64,000 nt of DNA from Adiantum capillus-veneris (taxonomy: Eukaryota > Streptophyta > Polypodiopsida > Polypodiales > Pteridaceae). Each line of letters opens with the position of its first letter. Position 1 is the first letter of the stretch. Shown here piece by piece: positions 21,161 through 31,910 of the stretch. The notes below the pieces were generated by a model. The model saw only the letters and a program-made list of their open reading frames with translations. It did no database searches and was not told the DNA's origin. The stretch covers positions 86,727,721 through 86,791,720 of the forward strand of contig CM043956.1 in the NCBI GenBank assembly GCA_014529385.2, given 5' to 3'. The position numbers and the translations under genes were made by a program.

Positions 21161-23308
21161 CTAGAATAGTTTTCTGCCAGGAGTTTTCCTATCCCTAGGG
21201 GTTGCTGCTTTTGCAGTGGGCTCTTTTGTCCTGGGAGATTTTCTTGTGGGCTCTTTGGCAGGAGGGCTTGAGGGCTGCTTCCTCTTTCTCTTATCATCCA
21301 TCTCTTCACTTGCCTTTTCCTGCTCACCACTCTCTTCTTCCTCTTCACTTCCCTTTTCCTCTTCTAGTTTTGCTTTCCCCTTTGCCTTTTCTAGCTTTGC
21401 TTTCCCCTTTGCCTCTTCTAGTTTTGCTTTCCCCTTTGCCTTTTCTAGTTTTGCTTTCCCCTTTGCCTTTTCTAGCTCTTCAGCATCATCATCTTTAAAT
21501 ACCTCTTGTAGTCGTCCATTTGCTTCAATCATATACTTGATAATCTTTGCTCTTGTCAACCATACATGGTTCTCACTATAGCACTCTCTGTTGATCTATA
21601 CAAGGCAATAGAAAGCAAGTTTTAGGAACAATAAAATGAGAAAAAATACAGCTAGCAAATATGAAATATGCTATACTTCTATATTCTGATTGTCATTGCA
21701 GTATATGAAGTCCAAGAGGAGCTTGGCATTTGTCACTACCCTCCATCCACATGAATGGCTTTCTGGCTGGATTGGAACCTGCAACTCATTACATGTATTT
21801 ATGGGAAAAAATATTTGAGGATAATCCATTGAAGTGAACAAAGCATAAAGAATTCCAACCTTCACAACTCAAAATTGGATTTCAGTCAGCATCTTTGGCA
21901 TGGGTGGACAATTCTCCAGTGTCTCTATAAATCTTGTAGCAACACTGTCCAAAATTCTTTATTAAAAGTATGTGCTTGAGGTTCTGCTTGTGGTTTACAA
22001 AATGTGTCTGCTACTATACTTACAATTTTGCTTGACCATGTACTCCAGCAAGAGAATTGACAAAGTAGCATTTTCTTTTCACAATATCAATTGCAATTAA
22101 ACTCCAATGTGAGCTATAAAAACAAGCCTCAGTTAGCCTTCTAACATGAATTAGTAAATTCTCTTCACAAGGTGTAGGTAGGAAACTTACCTCTCATGAT
22201 AAGGAATCAAGAAAATTTCACAGATTTCCAAGTCCACATGAATCAACCACTTTGTGAGCTCTCTAATATTTGTCTCTGTCCTGAGAAAGTGGGAGATAGA
22301 AGGGTCTAAAAATCCCACCTTTTTTCGAAGGTCTGGCTCATATGTATGCATCATTAACCTGGTACAAGATATTGTTATATAAAGAGTTCTTGCTATAAAC
22401 AAAAATACATAGGAAAACAAAAACAACCTGAGGCATGTGATAAGGAGTGGAGAATTGATCTCCTTGGTCCAGTCCTTGAGAATTTCCAAGGTCTCAGAGT
22501 CAAGTGAATTGTAATCCTCCCTAGGATCGTCCTCACTGAATAGAGCGACAACAAAACCAGTAGGATTGACACTCCTCAAGAGGGGCACTAGTTGAGGTTC
22601 CAACAGGTCAAGCTCCTTTCTCTCTGCAATTTCCTTGTCTTCCTTTGCTCTCTTTTTCCTTTCCTTTTCCTCTTCTTCAGTAATATCAACTACTCCTACT
22701 TCAGGCTCCTTGGGCTTCCTCCATGGAGGAATGTTGAGAATATTAAAGGCCTTAATATCATGCATAGGGACAGGCTCCAACATTCTTGAAAACCTGTATC
22801 TCAGCCTCCTGAGGGTGATCATGTCTTTGTCCATCAAAGTAACCCTATGGGCATGAGCTGCACAGATATAGGCATCTTGGAAAAGCTCAATCATAAAGTC
22901 CTCAGACGCCTCCTGGATACATGCCAATGCAGTTCTAGTCCACCTCATGTCAATCTTGTACTCCTCTGCAACTTGTCTGCATAGTCTTTGGAAGGGAAGT
23001 TTGGGAATTGCAAGATTGATGGCCTTCCTTATCTCTCTTAGGCATTTGACCCCCTGCTTGAACTTTCTCTTTGTAAGGAGAGGCTTAAGCTGCACTGGCT
23101 TGAAAGCTTTCCTCTAATGTGTAGTTTTTATTTTGCTTGGTTGAGGGTCAGGTGTGCTTGGTTTAGGGTCCTTCCTCTGAGATGTGCTCTCCTTTGGTTT
23201 TGAAGTACCAGCTAAAGCTTTGCTACGCTGAGCTTCTTCTTCATCTTTGGATAGAGGCTTATCAACCGGCTTATCAACCTTCCTTTCAGTCTTCTTGGTC
23301 CTTGCCAT
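21161..23308 (-). pseudogene. Transposon gene 2: histone H3-like / Ulp1 protease chimera
   Basis: Exons on the minus strand are 23308-22428, 22358-22191, 22113-22024, 21956-21677 and 21595-21161, with four short GT-AG introns. They join to exactly 618 codons. Residues 1-10 read MARTKKTERK, close to the H3 tail MARTKQTARK, keeping K4, R8 and K9. Residues ~82-171 are an H3 histone fold: LREIRKA, PKLPFQRL, CAAHAHRVT and KDM motifs, with the H3-H3' interface Cys and His at 149 and 152. An acidic/basic linker follows. A Ulp1-type (C48) cysteine protease domain has His352 (SHWSL), Gln443 and Cys449 (SHSCGW), but Asn369 stands where Asp is usual. The C-terminus is Lys/Ala/Glu repeats and an S/TP-rich basic tail like linker histone H1. 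Two in-frame stops, TAG at 23114-23116 (codon 65) and TGA at 21869-21871 (codon 409), break it. Both are one C-to-T step from a sense codon. Confidence 0.85.
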
Positions 23309-24319
23309 CTTCAAAAGGGATAGGAATGATTGTTACACAACAAACATTAGTAAAAAAAGTAAACGATGTATATTTAGTGGCACACATTTCCGTACATAGT
23401 GGAACACATTGCGGTTACACCCCGTACGCGAAATCACAAAGGGACCAATGTCCTCACACTAACGGTGATCGCGCACGGGGTGACGGAGCATAGCACAGAG
23501 GCGGTGACACTTCGTACGCGAAATTGCGAAGGGAGCATAGTCCTCTCACTTACCAAATTTGCGCACGGGGTGACGGGAGTCCCAAGCGGTGAAAACCTCC
23601 TAAACATCTTGAGACACATATTGTATGCATGGTGAAAATAATGGCACACATTGCGGTACACATCGTAAACATGATCACATTTGTGGACATAGTGGAACAC
23701 ATTGCTTTGAAACTCGGTACGCGAAATGACAAAGGAGGCAAAGTCTTCTCACTTACGAATATCGCGCACGGTGTGACGGTCAAAGCGCTCGAAGTTTTGG
23801 GTTGTGGACCTCCTTCAAAACCTCCTTCAAAATGCGCTTAGTTTGGGCTCTGAGGAGGACCAAACTTCGAGGCGGCAACCGATTTGCACACCCCCCGAGG
23901 CGGCGTTTTTGGCCATAAAAGGAACCTACCCAACCCGTTTTTTCGCTTATTGTCATTCACAAGGCTTCGAATTTAAGCCTCCAACCCTCCAAGCGACACA
24001 CCATGACACCCGTGCGCGATTTTGGTGGACGTCAACCTCTTCCTAGCAATAGGAAATCGCGTACCAAGTGTCACTCTGTGCGCGTAGTTAGTGAGTGACG
24101 AGTTTCTCTTAACTTCTCAAAGTTCGCATAGCAAGTGACAAACTTAGCATGTCACAATTTTATGTAATTCTTTTTTGCTTGCGCTTAATTTGTGCGCTTA
24201 ATTTGCTTGACAATTTTATGCTTTTAATTTGTTTGTAGACTTGATATAAAGAAGGGTGGTTAATGTCTTGATAGACTTCTCTTTTCTCCTTTTGAGCTGA
24301 GCATTTGTGGATTGTCATA
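23309..24319. promoter_or_regulatory. Divergent promoter region with CpG-rich dyad repeats
   Basis: This 1 kb lies between the start codons of genes 2 (-) and 3 (+). Three ~70 bp units at 23417-23486, 23507-23576 and 23711-23779 share GTACGCGAAAT on the left and GCGCACGG(G/T)GTGACGG on the right. Within a unit the arms CACCCCGTACGCGA and TCGCGCACGGGGTG are near-perfect inverted repeats. The region is much richer in CpG than the rest of the element. It is a likely regulatory or transposase-binding region shared by both genes, an inference from position and symmetry. Confidence 0.6.
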
Positions 24320-25801
24320 ATGGATACAGAGGATATACAAGAGACCGCTGATGATAGGCTGATGTCTTTTCTTTACAAAGTTAATGAACTTACAAGATTT
24401 CAAAGTGTCAAACAGATTTTTAATGCTGCCTTTGATCTTCAAGCACTTGTGGATGGCTTCTCTACACAAATTAGTGACTTGAAAGAGATATATACAGAAT
24501 TGATCAGAGATCACAGGCTTGACAATCTTGTTCATTTTGTTGATATATGCAAAGCAGGTAGCTTGTCAAGGACAGGTATTGCAAAGAAGTGGTCAAGCCT
24601 TCATCCAGACTGGCAAAAGATCACAAAGCCTTGCAAATTTCATGGTAATATGCATTGCCAGTTGGTAGATTATGACCTTGGAATTATCATTTTCTTCAGT
24701 GTACTCCCAACACCAGAGAGCAAAGAGATTCCAAAGCAGATTTCCCAGGCTGAGGAGGACCAGGAGAAAGAGGAGATAGAGATGGAGTTCCATGAAGAGG
24801 AAGAGAAGCTACAAAGCACTGAGATGCTGGACATTGCAAAATTTAAAGCAGAAAACATCACTAAAGTGGAGAATGTTGACATTGAGGATGAAGATGTTGA
24901 TCCTTTCCATTGCACAGCAACATTTCCCACATACAAAGTTAACAAAAAGGAATATGTTTTGTTGAATGACATTCAGCATCTTTTTGATCTAAGGGAAGAT
25001 TATGCTTTGGCAGTTTTGGCTGAGTGGGGATCTAATGACATAGGATTTATTGATTACTCACCTTGCCCCTTAGCAGTCTTGGACACGGAGGCAGAAAATT
25101 TTATTGACAGCTCAAGTGTTGGAAAGCATGTGCAGGACATTGTTCTGAGATATGAGCAACAGGGTGTACCTTCTAAAGAGGAGTTCAATGAGATCCAGAA
25201 AAGGCTTAAAATAGAGCATATGGGAGAGGAAAAGACCAGAGATTATGAAGTAAGTCCAACTAGATCCATTGATATATGGGAACCTGCCTTGTTTGAGGAG
25301 GATGAGTCTCCTAAGGTATGTTAATGACCATTTTGCCCTGTCTTATTAATGTGCTGAACAATTAACCAAGACATATTTTTGCAGATTGAAATACTGGACA
25401 CAGACAAATTCCTTGGCAGGGGGAAGGGTTCCAGACCCTTAAATTTAGGAAGGAACCAGAGCTTGGGACACTTTATTGGGAAGCTCAACAAAGAGACTGT
25501 CATTATATTCCATAACAAGTTTACAAGAGAACCATTGCTGCCAATGCTTGCAATTAAAGCACTTGCAAAGGTTGTTGGTTCATATTAGCTTCCTCCAGGG
25601 TTAGAGAAGTTAATATTGGTGGAAAAGGAGGAAGCCATCAGAACTTTTGGATTCTTCCCTGGCCTTACTGGTTATTTTGCAACAATGGCATCCTATGTGC
25701 TTGCCCACTCTGGGGACCTCAAGAGACAAATGATAGGCTACAATAAGCAGAAGTTTCTGAAGTTTAGGGGTGAAGTTGATGTACCTTCATCAAAAGACTG
25801 A
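24320..25801 (+). pseudogene. Transposon gene 3: unrecognised protein
   Basis: Exons 24320-25315 and 25385-25801 are joined by a 69 bp GT-AG intron, giving 470 codons plus stop. One in-frame TAG at 25586-25588 breaks the second exon, and the frame stays open on both sides. I do not recognise a family. Visible features are a mostly helical first ~100 residues, a Glu-rich acidic segment near residues 150-190 (EEDQEKEEIEMEFHEEEEK), a middle region with HCTATFPTYKVNKKEYVLLND, and a C-terminal part with GFFPGLTGYFATMASY. It is transcribed away from the H3-like gene. It could be an accessory DNA-binding or mobility protein; no catalytic motif is evident. Confidence 0.7.
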
Positions 25802-25996
25802 CTTTGCTCATACCTGTACTTTGGCCCACTTTCTACCTTGTCTCTCTCTTGTAGCTAGCCATTGTAAGAATTTTTCATTTGCAGATGAACTATTATATGA
25901 ATTTTGTCTTTTCTGCTTGTTCCTGTGTAAGGCATTTGCTAAATCTGAGTTCAGTAGTGCTTTCTTTGTCATTTTTGATCTGGTTCTATGCCATAT

Positions 25997-28532
25997 TTAT
26001 CTATAGAACCATTGGAAAACCTCAAGCAAGCTGTTTGCCTTCACTGCACCTCCTCCATGTCTTGTATGCTTGAAAAACTTGGTTCTTGCTTGATAATGGG
26101 ATTTCTCCATGCCTTGTGTAGACCATATGGACAGGGAGCCCCATCTCTTTACAAACGAGGGAGTGTGATTGTAAATTATATGTTGGCAAAGTAAAAGTGT
26201 GTCAATAATTAGTAAGTATGAGATTAATCATATGCTTCCAAACTAAAAGTATGTACATATTAAAAAGGAATAAAAAACTTACCATGTAATGTGTTAATTC
26301 TTGATCCCAAGCATCTTTCATTGCACTTCTGAAGTTATTGAGCACTTTCTTGAAATTTGGCAGATCATTTTTTCCCCAGGATGTCTTATCACAGTAGGAA
26401 AATACTTTGTCTAGTGATTCCCATACCTCTGCCTTTTTGTTTCTTGATGTACCTTCAAGACCATGATCTTTGATGGCATTGTGGAGAGATTTCCACTGGT
26501 TATACTTCACATTGGACGAACCCTTCTTGGCATTTACCTTTCCTAGTTTGCCATGAAACCCTAGGAAAGCTCTGGCCTTCACACCACCAACAGATACCTT
26601 TCTAGGCACATTGTTTCCATTTGAAGACCTCTTCAGGTCTGTTTCAATCTTAACCTTACCACTGTGAAGGCCAATTTCTGATAAAACCGTTTCAATACAT
26701 TTGATTGCAGCATCTCTAGCTGCTTTTGGCTGTAACTTCCAGGCAAACCCCACATAGAGATGTACAATTTTCTCCACAATTCTGCAAAGAGCATGCAGAG
26801 TGCATATGTGGACATTAGCAAGTGGAATATTTAAAACTGCTTTGAAGTTTGGATCTTGAGTATGCCTATTGGGTGCTTTGTTCCAATTTGCAGGATTACA
26901 TTCTTTTGTTGATGCCATACAATACAGACAAGGGCTCTTTGCCATAGCTCCTTTGGAGACATTGTACATACATTTAAGGGTTTTAAGGTCTCCTCCGATG
27001 TGCCATTCCACCCTGTAACTTCCAAACCCTTCAACTTCAAGCTCTTCCCATAATTCTTGTGCATTAATGACTTCAGGTATTGTTGTTTGATGGAAAACCC
27101 AATCCAGAACATCAAAGTCTTCACTCTCTACTTCAAAAGCACCTAGCCACCAGACATTCTTCTCCGATTGCACGCTGAAGTACTTGGTATCCTTCGGTTT
27201 CAATGCTCTGTTCATTAAAGTTATGGAAATCCTCTTACTTTTTCTGTTCTTAACAATCTCACATTCATCAAGCTTTATCACAAAACTGACAACACCATTT
27301 GCGTCTGTATGCTCCAGCTCATAGAATCTCATCATTTCTTTCTGAAGTGTCTTCAAGTCAAGGAAAATATTATTGAACTCGTCAAATTGAAGATCCCTCT
27401 TTTTACCATGATAGGTACCATGAATGTGGTGAGGCTCACCCAACATCTCCATTATCCTCTCATTGATCTTTTTCCTTGCCTACTGCATAATGGATGGCTT
27501 TGGAAGCAAAGAGGACCTGACCTTACATTGCTTTAACCTTGACTTCATATTTCTGAACAGCTTGCTATAACCATCTCTACTAATGCCTACCTTATCCATA
27601 GTATATTGCACATCCTCCTTGTCCAAGCAAGAGCTCTGCAAAAATCCCTCAATGCACTGCTCCTTTGCCTTTTTAAACTTCTTCTCTGTGAAAATCTTTT
27701 TGGCAACCTTGAGAGGTAAAACATCACAATAATGTTTAGCTGCCATTTCCATGTTTGATGCAGAGTTTGGTTGTAGCAAAGTCCTAAATCAAAAGGTACA
27801 AAATTAACTGATTATTGTCCAAATGACACCAACAAAATTAAAAAACTAAATTAAAGTTAACTGAATATTAATCATTTAATAAAGAACAATAGCATAATAA
27901 CAATAACATAAGCATAATAATGTGGAGCAGAATCACAATACAACTTAACAAAAAGATTAACAACCTAACATAAGCAGAATCATATAAAATAAGCATAAGC
28001 AGAATCATATAAAATAACAATACCTTGCTGCTCTGATTCTCCTGGTGCAACCTCCTCCACCACGTCTCAAGGCTTCAATGTTCTTTAACTTCTTTTCTCT
28101 TTGTCTGTTTCCTAACATTGTATTCTTGCTTCTAGCTTGTTTGAGCTGAGTTTGTAGCTTTTCATTGCTCTCTTTACATTCCTCAAGTTGTTGCTTAAGA
28201 GTATTTATCATTTGTTTGGTCAAATGATCTTCTAACTTAAGAATATCTCTCTCTACCGCAAGACTTTGTGTATAACCCAGCAACCCTCTTTGACCATCAC
28301 CCACAAATTTTATCAAAGATGAAAAATTTGAGAATGGGGGAGTGCTCTTTGTCATTGGGTCCACTGGATACAATCTTCCATCAGTCCAGAGATCAATGTG
28401 ATTTTTTTGATCTTGCTGCATTGCTTCAAATATGGACGAGGACACCTCTGCACATTTGTTTCTCTTGCGCACTGGACAATATTCTTCATTTAGCTCAATG
28501 TGTAGATGGTATAAGCTTCTTCTCTTCCTCAT
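25997..28532 (-). pseudogene. Transposon gene 4: DDE-type transposase
   Basis: Exons on the minus strand are 28532-28024, 27783-26283 and about 26182-25997, totalling about 731 residues. The first exon is basic with a coiled-coil segment (KQQLEECKESNEKLQTQLKQ). The central exon carries candidate catalytic residues D342 (IKLDEC) and D435 (HIGGDLKTLK), followed by a CxxC pair (CLYC, 455-458) and a HICTLHALCRIVEKI helix. The last exon supplies E696 (TQGMEKSHYQARTK) and a HTRHGGG motif. TAG at 27480-27482 (codon 271) interrupts an otherwise open exon. The third exon lacks a proper acceptor: the expected AG reads AA at 26184-26183. The layout resembles cut-and-paste transposases with a Zn-binding insertion. 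I cannot place it in a named superfamily. Confidence 0.75.
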
Positions 28533-28828
28533 GGAAGTCTGTTAACAGTATTTGTTAGAGATAGTACTATAGGAAAAAGCTGTGCAGATACGAGGAAGAA
28601 GACGACACAGAAAAGGTTTGTTTCAGCTTTTGGAAATTTTGAATTTTGGGCCAAAACTGACGTTTTCGTTAGTTTTGGAGGGAGTATTTTTTAGAATACG
28701 AAAGATCCTAGAAAGATTTGACAATGACATGTTTCGGTGGAGGTAAAAAGGACGCAAACTCACCTTTTTACAAACATTTCACTATTTTTAAAATAAAGTA
28801 TATATTCTCTCTCTACATATTCTTACAG
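28533..28828. other. Right subterminal region of the TIR transposon
   Basis: This is non-coding sequence between the transposase start and the right TIR. It contains a short dyad, AACTGACGTTTTCGTTAGTTTT, near 28656-28677. It should hold the transposase promoter and binding sites. Confidence 0.4.
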
Positions 28829-28855
28829 GGCACAAAAGTGACCTCAAAATTCCCC
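28829..28855 (-). repeat. Right terminal inverted repeat
   Basis: It ends CCTCAAAATTCCCC and is the reverse complement of the left TIR apart from one base. Confidence 0.9.
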
Positions 28856-29480
28856 TAATGATGCACATCTTGGTTAGTCATCAATTGATGTAACATCAAT
28901 TGAGCCATATACCCATGCTTTGTTCTATGATGCATCTGATAACTTTAAGGACGGGAGTGTCCTTCAAAGAGCTGTGTGATTAAGTGGTGCTGATTTTTCA
29001 GTTTTGCAGTCATTCTCAGCAGATATGCCTTTTCCAGATGATGATGCTGACATGGTAATGCATAGTCAGGTGGTTCTTGATGAGGATGCATATGGCACTG
29101 AGGTTGCTGACAATAGGGATAGGTTGGCACACATAGTGCATATTTTGTTGTCTTTCAGGTCTCTCATGTCTGACCTTTTGGTCTCAAGATCTGATCTTGC
29201 TTATGCGGTTGGTGCATTTGCAGTGGGACTTGTCAACTGTGCGATGACTGACACTGGCATTGTGCATTGTGGAGCCATGCAGGTTGTCTCACTCAATACC
29301 TGCATCAGGAGTGTCATCATAGCTCTAGCCCTAGTGGTATGCATGTTGCATCTACACTAGAGCGGTTATAGAGTGAGCCAGTGGGCATAGGTTGAGAGCC
29401 ATCTTCTCTCACCTTTTGTAAATACTAGTTGTAGGCTAGTCTTCTTGCCACTTATCAACACACAGCCTTTAGTGGGAGAA
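28856..29480 (+). other. 3' internal region of the pol-less Copia-type element
   Basis: This contains short frames (for example 29004-29360, with DLLVSRSDLAYAVGAF) that resemble no pol domain. It ends with the purine tract TTTAGTGGGAGAA at 29468-29480, just before the 3' LTR. Confidence 0.5.
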
Positions 29481-29648
29481 TGTTAGGTAAAGGCAATGTG
29501 CCTTACCGTGCTTTGCCCGTGTCTGCCTTCCAATGTCCGGCCACCCAGATTTATCTCCTTATTCTTTATACATACAAAGAATAAGGAGCTCTCACTGATT
29601 CTCACATTGTGCTCATACAGTGAGATTTGAGAGCTCCACGCACATCCT

Positions 29649-29700
<52 letters not shown>

Positions 29701-29727
29701 CACATGCACCGCATTCGCGCACTCACA
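29481..29727 (+). repeat. 3' LTR of the pol-less Copia-type element
   Basis: This 247 bp LTR contains a (CT)n run at 29652-29698. It is followed by the target duplication GATTG. Confidence 0.9.
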
Positions 29728-29732
29728 GATTG

Positions 29733-30717
29733 CACCCCTTGCTACATAGTACTAGCTTTGTATGAGCATCATGCTTTATGATCAATGTCAATTGAATGCC
29801 ATACAAAGAGAATCCTATTGCACTAGTATCCCACGGTAAGGCAAGGTCTATAAAGACAACATTTCACCCTCTAGATGGCTTGAACTCAATATATATATAT
29901 TTTTTATTGGTACTCTAACAAAACTTTTCTAAACACTTGGAGAACCTACTCATGAAAAATTTTAATGGCAAAATTGACTATATACTTTGAAATCTTTTAC
30001 TCTAGATTTTGTAAGTTTCACCTTCAAATCTATAATTGTAGGTAAATTTCAAAATTTGTAGGTGGGATTCCACTAAACCTAGGTTTGTCAACCTTCCAAA
30101 ATCAAGCCTATGTCATGGTGGAAACTTTTTTTCCTAAGTCTTGAATGATGACATGATTTTTTTATGCGATTTGTCTCTCTGCTCAAAACAGCCATTATTT
30201 TTGCAACGGTTATCTATACATATGTTAATGCTTCCTATTGCTTCTCTAAACGAAAGAATGATGAGCATTTTTTTGTGAGCTAGATAGAGCAGAGATGGAG
30301 CCACCCTTCAAAGATTCCAAAATGAGATGCCAAGCGGCCCAATTAAAGAGAAAATTCTAAAGTTGTAAAGGGCCCCGTATAAAAGGGATTCTTTTTATCA
30401 TTTGTAAGGGCTTTTTGGAGCCTGTTTGAAGTTGGTAGATTATGAGTTTTTGATAGGGGGGTGTGCCTGTCCAACCTTTGTGTGTTTTTTCATGAGAATG
30501 GACATTGTGATGGCATTGCAAGCTCTGTAAGTGTCTTCTTGAAGTAATATCAAGCCATTGCTGCCACATTTTGTGTCATTTCCCCTTTCCGCCCTTCCCT
30601 TTCTCCTTCTCTTGGGGTATCTTGTGGTGCTCGCAATGCGGATTTGTATGCCCCCCCCCCGGCCGCCCCTACACCAGATAGGCGATGTTTGGTGTAAGAG
30701 AGTGAGATTGAGCGTTG

Positions 30718-30755
<38 letters not shown>

Positions 30756-30780
30756 GGGTTGAGGAGAACTGTGGCACCAT
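29733..30780. repeat. Dispersed repeat module and unassigned flank of the Ty3-type element
   Basis: 29733-30250 matches 14007-14520. From about 30260 to 30720 no gene or paralogue is seen. A C-run (30651-30660) and a (TG)n tract (30721-30753) precede the Ty3-type LTR. Confidence 0.7.
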
Positions 30781-31910
30781 TGTGAGCGGGATGGAAACAC
30801 ACAGAACGCCTCTATACTGACCCGACACACACTCTTGGGATGATATACACACACACTATGGGGCACCACTCGGCTTACACAATCCACCTGGCTGAGACAG
30901 GGAACACACCGATGGAGTGAGAGGAGAGAGACTGTCGGTTTACCCACTCCACACAGAGAGAGAGACACACACACACCCCCAAAAAACTCAGCAAAAAAGA
31001 GAAGAATTTAGGATTTTTACATACAATTGATCTTGGGCCAGCACCAATGGGGCAAATAGCTCACACAATATGGGTAGAATATGCTAGATACAATCACAAA
31101 TTGGAGCAGAAGCTTCGCTCATAGGAGAAACTTACACAGCCAAAACAATAGAAAAACATTGAGAAATTTGGAAAAATGGACAGCGCCATCACGTCTGGAA
31201 CGGCCCAAAACCCCAGTTTACAATGTCTAAGTGCTCAAATCCGACCTCGGATGAGCAGTTTACGGTCAAAACAGGCTCCAAAATGAGCAAAAACACAGTT
31301 GCAGCTATTCCTTCTCTCTTCTCCACGTTTTTTCTGGTATTCTATCTGTGTTTTCAGTTCCCACACTTAGCTTTATTACTTGGGCACCCTTGGCCTTTAG
31401 AAACAGACCCCGAACAGGCCAAAAACTGACCTCGCAGTGCATAGTTGTCACCTTTTTGCATCATCCGTACACCTGGCACTCAGCTTTTCTCAATAATGCA
31501 TCCCGCCACCACGTGAAGTGGCCCCAAAATATGTTCCTCATGATGAAATTTTTGCATAATCATCACAAGAAAACACCCACGTTGCATCCGTACTCACGTG
31601 CAAATATTGACCCCGTTCGACCTCCTGACGCCACTAGATGCCATCTGACGCACCTGCTTACCTCATGTCGTCAGCCCATGGATAGCTTCCTCGAGAAGTT
31701 TTACGTGCTACCAACTCCTCCTTATTGTAAAAAAAGCACACTGGTACTAGTAACGATGAAAATCGATGCACTGTGTACATGTTGTCCTACCTGTACACAT
31801 GTGGGTCCCACGTAACCACCTGGCTCTGGAAAATGGGCAATTCTTTATTCGATGCACCATGCATGGGTATGTACATATGCACAATCCCTTGCTCCAAAAA
31901 ACTCCTGACA
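30781..31910 (-). repeat. 3' LTR of the Ty3-type element
   Basis: About 1,130 bp, colinear with the split 5' LTR. It preserves CACCTGGCTGAGACAGG at 30886-30902, the uninterrupted version of the site where the coiled-coil LTR element inserted in the 5' LTR. Confidence 0.85.

Larger units (their letters stand above)
19012..28855. mobile_element. 9.84 kb multi-gene TIR DNA transposon with H3-like/Ulp1 gene
   Basis: The terminal inverted repeats at 19012-19038 and 28829-28855 start GGGGAATTTTGAGGTCA and match at 26 of 27 positions. The insertion is flanked by TA on each side; because of the palindromic border the duplication could also be read as AT. It sits inside the LTR element at 16456-29727. 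Four genes are modelled: 19387-20691 (+), 21161-23308 (-), 24320-25801 (+) and 25997-28532 (-), all with short introns. The last encodes a DDE-type transposase. Three of the four genes carry in-frame stops, so this copy is inactive but well preserved. I cannot assign it to a named superfamily with confidence. The KDZ/Zisupton group is one candidate. Confidence 0.85.
16456..29727 (+). mobile_element. Copia-type LTR element lacking pol, split by a DNA transposon
   Basis: The LTRs at 16456-16690 and 29481-29727 both start TGTTAGGTAAAGG and end with CA. The 5 bp target duplication is GATTG (16451-16455 and 29728-29732). The paralogous sequence at 14000 preserves the uninterrupted target. Without the DNA transposon at 19012-28855 the element is only about 3.4 kb. 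A gag-type zinc knuckle and a decayed protease-like segment are visible, but no integrase or reverse transcriptase. The LTRs are clearly more diverged than those of the Copia element at 4020-9694, so this is an older insertion. Confidence 0.9.
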
